Source of the DNA: Desulfosporosinus sp049943955 | Lineage (GTDB): Bacteria > Bacillota > Desulfitobacteriia > Desulfitobacteriales > Desulfitobacteriaceae | Assembly: GCF_049943955.1 (NCBI RefSeq) | Contig: NZ_JBNFTW010000008.1 | Coordinates: forward strand, 137,239-201,238 | Direction of reading: 5' to 3' | DNA length: 64,000 nt | Shown here: piece by piece, positions 59,600 to 64,000 of the stretch | How the letters are laid out: every line of letters begins with the position of its first letter | Numbering within the stretch: the stretch's first letter is position 1 | The notes under the pieces: generated by a model | What the model was told of the DNA's origin: nothing | What the model saw: only the letters and a program-made list of their open reading frames with translations | Databases searched by the model: none | Program-made: the position numbers and the translations under genes

Positions 59600-60589
59600 A
59601 TGAAAATTGTGTTTCCGGTTCTTAGTTTAGAAATGGGTGGGGGAGCACGTTTTATTTACCATTTAGCCAATGCCTTGCAGGATAAAGGCCATGATGTGGA
59701 AGTTGTTATGCCCCAAAAAGGGGCTCAAGTCTGGCCCTTGCGAACCAAATTAAGACGCGTGAGTGAACTTACCCCTTCCTCTATTCCTTCAGCGGATTTC
59801 ATTCTGCCTAATTTTTATCTCACAGTAAGACCTGCTTGGGAATCACAAAAAGGCCGGGTGGTGCGTCTTAGCCTTGGGTATGAGCCCCTCTGGGTCCCTG
59901 ATGCGGAAACAGCCAAGCAAAGCTATCTGATCGGAGCTCCGATTATGTCCATATCTCAATGGCACCGCCAACTTCTGCTGAAGGAAACAGGCAAGGAAAG
60001 TACCGTCATTAACGCCGGTGTTGACACGTTAACCTTTCGTCCTCATCCCAAGCGTTCTCTGGCAACCGGGCGCAAAAACATTTTCTATATTATGCGTGAC
60101 CCTGCTTCCGGGTACACTTGGAAAGGAGGCCCGGAATTTCTGAAAGCAATCAACTTATTAAAAAATCAAGTTGATTTTGACCTTACCGTTTCAATTCCTG
60201 AGAACGCCTATTTTGCATTCCCTGTTCCCTGTCAAATTAAGACCACTACTTCTGATCTTGAGATGGCCCAACTGTACGCTCAGGCTGACCTCTTTGTTTA
60301 CACCTCCTATTTCGAGGCCTTCGGTCTGCCTCCTCTTGAAGCAATGGCCTGCGGTACAGCCGTGGTGACAACAGACTGCGGCGGAAACCGTGATTATGTA
60401 ACAAGTGGCAAAAACTGTTTGCTTGTTCCCCCCAGCGACTTCGAGCAGTTAAGCTCAGCGATTTATCGGCTCCTAAGAACTGATGCCGAACGTCAGCGAA
60501 TAGCTTCTGAAGGACAGGCTTTTGCTCAAAGCTGGACTTGGCAGCGTACGGCGGATCAAGTTGAAGCTTTCCTACTAAGCCTAAAATAG
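59600..60589 (+). CDS. Glycosyltransferase, GT-B fold (group 1), paralogue 2
   Basis: 329 residues from ATG 59600 (GGGAGG 7 nt before). It opens IVFPVLSLEMGGGARFIYHLANAL and has YFEAFGLPPLEAMACGTAVVTTDCGGNRDY near the C-terminus. It is a paralogue of the 57814-58809 protein, differing mostly between residues 190 and 225, so the donor or acceptor may differ. It is probably cotranscribed with the next gene, 25 nt downstream. Confidence 0.9.
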   Translation: MKIVFPVLSLEMGGGARFIYHLANALQDKGHDVEVVMPQKGAQVWPLRTKLRRVSELTPSSIPSADFILPNFYLTVRPAWESQKGRVVRLSLGYEPLWVPDAETAKQSYLIGAPIMSISQWHRQLLLKETGKESTVINAGVDTLTFRPHPKRSLATGRKNIFYIMRDPASGYTWKGGPEFLKAINLLKNQVDFDLTVSIPENAYFAFPVPCQIKTTTSDLEMAQLYAQADLFVYTSYFEAFGLPPLEAMACGTAVVTTDCGGNRDYVTSGKNCLLVPPSDFEQLSSAIYRLLRTDAERQRIASEGQAFAQSWTWQRTADQVEAFLLSLK

Positions 60590-60614
60590 AGAACTATTCT
60601 AGAGGAGACAAGTT

Positions 60615-61256
60615 ATGAATTATGAAATAGTCATAATTTCCAACAGACCGCACTTAAGCAAAGAGGCAGAATTGTGTTTGGAAGGTCTCAACAGTCGAAT
60701 ATTTGACGGCACTAATTATCCCTCATTTTCGAAACTTGTTAATGACTCTATAACCTCGAGTAACTTCGAGACGATAATTATATGCAACGATAAAGCTCGC
60801 CCAACCCTTAAGGCAGTGGAAAAAATCCTGACAATGCTGGAAGATGGCTGGGGAATCGTTGCCCTTTATCGATTTGGATTTTTCGGATTCAAAAAGGATT
60901 TAATAAGAAAGATCGGCTTTTTTGACGAGCGTTTTATCGGCGGCGGTTATGAAGATGTCGATTTCGCCAGAAGGCTAAAAGAAGCTGACATCGGTTATTA
61001 TGAAAGCGAGGAAATCAACTATATTTACTTGCCAACATCTTGGAACTATGAAAAATCAGGTTTTGCTAGAGAACAATATTTCAAAAAGTGGAAAGAGGAA
61101 GGTAATGTTATTACCAGAAAATTGGCTGAACAAAATTATGGCTATGACATTGGTCCCTACCAAGGCATAAAATTTATTGAATTTAAAAAATCAATTTTAA
61201 TGCCCTATCACGGTAATATTAAGGAGATCATGATGCAAATAGATTTAGAAGAATAA
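60615..61256 (+). CDS. Putative glycosyltransferase, family 2-like
   Basis: 213 residues. The C-terminal signature is KIGFFDERFIGGGYEDVDFARRLKEADIG, the acceptor-side GGxEDxD motif of GT-A galactosyltransferase-like enzymes. IIICNDKARP at about residue 55 may stand in for the metal-binding loop. It is shorter than usual GT2 enzymes. AGAGGAGA precedes the ATG. It follows paralogue 2 and is ended by a strong hairpin. Confidence 0.7.
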   Translation: MNYEIVIISNRPHLSKEAELCLEGLNSRIFDGTNYPSFSKLVNDSITSSNFETIIICNDKARPTLKAVEKILTMLEDGWGIVALYRFGFFGFKKDLIRKIGFFDERFIGGGYEDVDFARRLKEADIGYYESEEINYIYLPTSWNYEKSGFAREQYFKKWKEEGNVITRKLAEQNYGYDIGPYQGIKFIEFKKSILMPYHGNIKEIMMQIDLEE

Positions 61257-61320
61257 TCTATGATCTTTCGTTTTAGTACACCATATAGAAAAGTGAACTA
61301 AAATTTTATAGTTAAATAAA

Positions 61321-61369
61321 AGCTAATAAAGTAAAAGCAGGCCCGTTACCTGCTTCCACTTTATTAGCT
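61321..61369. terminator. Large bidirectional terminator
   Basis: AGCTAATAAAGT (61321-61332) pairs with ACTTTATTAGCT (61358-61369), and an inner AAGCAGG/CCTGCTT stem extends it. It separates convergent genes. Confidence 0.85.
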
Positions 61370-61410
61370 CTATTTATTTGCAAAGCACTGTTTTTTTAAA
61401 TGAAATACTA

Positions 61411-61938
61411 TCAACTTTCCTTCCAAGATAATTGAGCTTGGCGTTTCCTGCATATGGTCAAACCGGGCGAAACCGGAATTGTCATCAACTCATAAGGACC
61501 GGTTTCCTTTAATAACTCTTCAATAGCCTTATAGGCAGTACCGCACCATTCAGGCTGAATCAGGTACTCCTCCCCAGGATGCGTATCATGAAATAAGATT
61601 AGACCGTGAGGAGCTACGTGAGGAAAATAATCCCAAAAATCGTTCAGCACCGCTTCTTTGGAATGATCGGCATCAATAAATAGCATGTTTATTTGCAGCG
61701 AATTTTTTTCAAGTTCCTTTGCAAACTCCTGAGTACTGCCATTAAAAAAACGGGTATTGGCTGATGCTTGCATATAACTACCGGCTTTCGGATTAATATC
61801 AACGCCAATTAACTGACCGGCGTAGGGGATCATTCGATTAAAAAGAGTACACTTAAACAACCCGAGTTCAATATATACCTGCGGACGGATAACGCTTGCC
61901 AAGTGAACGATAAAATCTTCATGCCAATCTAATCTCAA
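61411..61938 (-). CDS. Class I SAM-dependent methyltransferase (Methyltransf_24-like)
   Basis: 175 residues. YIELGLFKCTLF is the SAM loop region, LIGVDINPKAG gives the acidic ribose ligand, INMLFIDADHSKEAVLNDF and GLILFHDTHPG carry the usual metal/acceptor Asp and His of sugar and macrolide O-methyltransferases. The start overlaps the upstream glycosyltransferase stop by four bases (ATGA type), so the two are coupled. A glycan O-methyltransferase is likely (inference). Confidence 0.83.
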   Translation of the reverse strand: MRLDWHEDFIVHLASVIRPQVYIELGLFKCTLFNRMIPYAGQLIGVDINPKAGSYMQASANTRFFNGSTQEFAKELEKNSLQINMLFIDADHSKEAVLNDFWDYFPHVAPHGLILFHDTHPGEEYLIQPEWCGTAYKAIEELLKETGPYELMTIPVSPGLTICRKRQAQLSWKES

Positions 61939-63044
61939 TCTAGTTCGTCTCCTTTGCCGATTCCCAGGACCCCTTCCAAATACTTTTTGTTAAAAAGGAT
62001 CTGAGGATTATTAGGATAATATTTTCTTGCGATTTCATTATGCTCGTAAGCTAATTCCTGGTTACCCAAGCGATCATAGCAAACGCACAACTGTAAATGC
62101 GGCAGCCATGTCCAACAGGCTTCTATCCGTGGACCCCAACTGTCAAGGGGCTTTTTCAATTGAGTCGCCAGGTTATACCAGAAAGCTCCTTGTTCGTATT
62201 TCTTAGCCTCTAGAAAATAAAATCCTAAACGACAGCAAAACTCGGCCCTCGGAATAGCGTATTCAAAGGATTTCATGAGGTTCTGCAACTCTTTATCTTT
62301 CTGCCCTAACTTCTCGAAACATTCCGCGAGTTTCCCACAAGCAGAAAGATTGTCTTCAACCCATCCCTGGCCTGTTTTTAAAAACTCCTGATAAACCTTA
62401 ATAGCCCGTTTGAATAATTGATGATCGAAAAGCTCATTGCCGTAATAATACAAATCTCGTGGCGAAAAGGTTTCTCCATTCGCTTTTCGTTTTTCATATA
62501 TTTTCAAGTTTCGGTCCGAATCGCCTCGTTCTAACCCTTTGTGGGTTACGCAAATATCGGAATTTAAAATAGATCCATAGACTTCTAAATATTCGTGAAC
62601 AGCACCAATCCAGCGAAAATTCTTACTTCTTCTGACTAGCCTGTTTCGTCTTAAACTAAACGTAACCGCGCCAGATTGATCGAAAGCCAAGAGGTAGGGC
62701 ATATTAACGATATCAATAGATGTATCAAATTCCTTCTTAAGCTTTAGAAATTTTTCACGATCAACATCCGCCAAAATATCATCTGCATCCAACCACAGGA
62801 TATAATCTTTAGTTGCCTGGCTAAATGCAAAATTACGCGCGGCCGCAAAATCATCGATCCAGGGAAAATCGGTAACCTTATCCGTGTATCCACTAACAAT
62901 ATTTTTGGTTCGATCTATGGAACCAGTGTCAACTATTATTATTTCATCCGGAATCCCCTGCACGGAATCCAGGCACCGAGCAATTGTCTCTTCTTCATTT
63001 CGAACGATCATACACAAACTGATAGTAATGGATTTATTCTCCAT
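61935..63044 (-). CDS. Glycosyltransferase family 2 with C-terminal TPR-like repeats
   Basis: About 369 residues from ATG 63044 (GAGGTG six nt before; GTG 63053 is the alternative). GT-A domain: SLCMIVRNEEETIARCLDSV, IIIVDTGSIDRT and DYILWLDADDIL with the metal-binding DADD. Residues 190-360 are helical, TPR-like (YYYGNELFDHQLFKRAIKVYQEFL). This architecture occurs in SunS-like and protein-glycosylating enzymes, where the TPR part binds the polypeptide acceptor. The neighbouring collagen-like protein is a natural candidate acceptor (inference). Confidence 0.88.
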   Translation of the reverse strand: MENKSITISLCMIVRNEEETIARCLDSVQGIPDEIIIVDTGSIDRTKNIVSGYTDKVTDFPWIDDFAAARNFAFSQATKDYILWLDADDILADVDREKFLKLKKEFDTSIDIVNMPYLLAFDQSGAVTFSLRRNRLVRRSKNFRWIGAVHEYLEVYGSILNSDICVTHKGLERGDSDRNLKIYEKRKANGETFSPRDLYYYGNELFDHQLFKRAIKVYQEFLKTGQGWVEDNLSACGKLAECFEKLGQKDKELQNLMKSFEYAIPRAEFCCRLGFYFLEAKKYEQGAFWYNLATQLKKPLDSWGPRIEACWTWLPHLQLCVCYDRLGNQELAYEHNEIARKYYPNNPQILFNKKYLEGVLGIGKGDELD

Positions 63045-63146
63045 TATCTGCACCTCAAAGTCTCATTATAAGTCACAATTCATAGTATTCGAGAAACAAT
63101 TAGTCGTGGCTAATTCATGGTCAAATAAAAAACAATTTAAACTTAA

Positions 63147-63180
63147 GCTTCAAACGCGACATTGCGGCCGCGTTTGAAGC
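63147..63180 (-). terminator. Hairpin downstream of the collagen-like gene
   Basis: GCTTCAAACGCG (63147-63158) pairs perfectly with CGCGTTTGAAGC (63169-63180). On the minus strand it is followed by an AT-rich stretch with a T6 run about 15 nt on. Confidence 0.65.
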
Positions 63181-63196
63181 AAATACTCCTGTCATT

Positions 63197-64000
63197 CTAG
63201 GGTGTAAATGTGATGATATTCATATCAATACTAGCTCCAGTGGCTCCTGAGGTAATATTGGTAGCCGTTGTTACGATAACTCTGACACTATAGGTCGAAC
63301 TGGCACTGGTAGCGGGTGCTACATCAACATAGGTGCTTGAAAGGGGGAATCTCTGAGTTCCTGCACTAGCAGCATTTCTATTGAATGTCCGGGTATTAAT
63401 CAGCGTTGCATCTCTGTACAAGCGTGTCTCAAATACAAATGCCCAGTTCGCAGTTGTTACAAATTCAACAGCAAAAGCATAATCAATTTTCAGCTGTTGT
63501 CCTGCCACAACACTTTGAGTGACACTCGCAACAGTAACTTCAGTGTCTAAGGGCGGATATACGGTAATTGGTCCAGCTGCATCAGTATAGGCTAAAGTTG
63601 GTGCATTTCCAGTTGCACCTGTAGCACCTGTCGCTCCTGCTGCTCCCGTTGCGCCTGTTGCTCCTGCTGCTCCCGTTGCGCCTGTCGCTCCTGCCGCTCC
63701 CGTTGCGCCTGTCACTCCTGCTGCTCCCGTTGCGCCTGTCGCTCCTGCTGCTCCCGTTGCGCCTGTCGCTCCTGCTGCTCCCGTTGCGCCTGTCGCTCCT
63801 GCTGCTCCCGTTGCGCCTGTCGCTCCTGCTGCTCCCGGTGCGCCTGTCGCTCCTGCTGCTCCCGTTGCGCCTGTCGCTCCTGCTGCTCCCGTTGCGCCTG
63901 TCGCTCCTGCTGCTCCAGTTGCGCCTGTCGCTCCTGCTGCTCCCGTTGCGCCTGTCGCTCCTGCTGCTCCCGTTGCGCCTGTCGCTCCTGCTGCTCCCGT
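63197..64000 (-). CDS. Collagen-like surface protein, BclA-like (5' end beyond window)
   Basis: The frame is open from the stop at 63197 to the window edge (268 codons). Its C-terminal 136 residues form a beta-rich domain (starting APTLAYTDAAGPITVYPP, ending IDMNIITFTP) like the trimerising heads of exosporium collagen-like proteins. The remainder is Gly-X-Y repeat, encoded by about 14 near-identical 27-bp units, each giving triplets GAA, GAT, GAT; one triplet is GAP. The Thr in the Y position is the site type O-glycosylated in BclA. A GTG inside the repeat at 63715 is not the real start. It adjoins a glycosyltransferase/methyltransferase pair. Confidence 0.85.
   Translation of the reverse strand, partial: TGAAGATGATGAAGATGATGAAGATGATGAAGATGATGAAGATGATGAAGATGAPGAAGATGATGAAGATGATGAAGATGATGAAGATGATGAAGVTGATGAAGATGATGAAGATGATGAAGATGATGATGNAPTLAYTDAAGPITVYPPLDTEVTVASVTQSVVAGQQLKIDYAFAVEFVTTANWAFVFETRLYRDATLINTRTFNRNAASAGTQRFPLSSTYVDVAPATSASSTYSVRVIVTTATNITSGATGASIDMNIITFTP

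Noticed and set aside
63600..64000. CRISPR-like regular repeat array
   Set aside because: Units are contiguous, without unique spacers, and encode Gly-X-Y triplets in one frame.
1..64000. rRNA, tRNA, prophage or plasmid replication genes
   Set aside because: I looked for tRNA-like cloverleaves, rRNA motifs, integrases and replication proteins and saw none I could support.

Overview
The window looks like chromosomal DNA of an anaerobic, spore-forming member of the Firmicutes, most like Desulfosporosinus/Desulfitobacterium (inference from gene content and moderately AT-rich codon use; no rRNA or tRNA gene is present to settle it). Sporulation-linked genes (Spo0E-like phosphatase, YtaF-like membrane protein, SPOCS-like protein, collagen-like surface protein) sit beside anaerobic metabolism genes (citrate lyase, beta-oxidation, formate/nitrite channel).

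Region 1 (1-10.3 kb) is a fatty-acid/acyl-CoA oxidation locus on the minus strand: acyl-CoA dehydrogenase, FadN-type dehydrogenase/hydratase fusion, thiolase and a CoA-transferase cut by the window edge. A sigma-54 promoter precedes the operon, and a PAS-AAA+-Fis activator gene lies just upstream of it. A second crotonase/3-hydroxybutyryl-CoA dehydrogenase pair follows, with a weaker sigma-54-like promoter, and is split by a dispersed structured repeat.

Region 2 (10.4-22.6 kb) is rich in sensing: a hydrolase, a lipoprotein with a Cache-like domain divergent from an OmpR/histidine-kinase pair, a SPOCS-like protein, an excisionase-HTH/periplasmic-binding-fold regulator, a membrane-spanning Cache-HAMP protein ending in a CitB-type HTH (with a perfect 24-bp palindrome upstream), a formate/nitrite channel, YtaF, a chemoreceptor and an ICMT-like methyltransferase.

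Region 3 (22.8-41 kb) holds a LtaS-like sulfatase with a C-terminal IPT/TIG domain, acetyltransferases, an ABC exporter, a degenerate CheY/Spo0E pair, citDEF, an Lsa-like ABC-F gene with a complete ribosome-mediated attenuator, a MarR/MATE efflux unit with two matching operators, two small broken genes, a DUF3231 protein and a MEDS-domain kinase.

Region 4 (41.3-51.4 kb) is the conserved cdaA-cdaR-glmM-glmS cell-wall and c-di-AMP cluster, interrupted by a COG2509 flavoprotein. A glmS ribozyme and a candidate terminator lie in the glmS leader. DUF1786 and DUF362/ferredoxin genes follow.

Region 5 (51.7-64 kb) is a surface/glycan island: a secreted CAP-domain protein, nucleotide-sugar enzymes (UDP-GlcNAc 2-epimerase, sugar dehydrogenase, NAD epimerase), five glycosyltransferases including two close paralogues, two methyltransferases, a YVTN propeller protein, and at the edge a collagen-like protein of Thr-containing Gly-X-Y repeats that is a plausible glycosylation target.

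Five copies of a structured repeat (about 9.1, 10.2, 22.6, 28.1 and 35.6 kb) punctuate the accessory parts.
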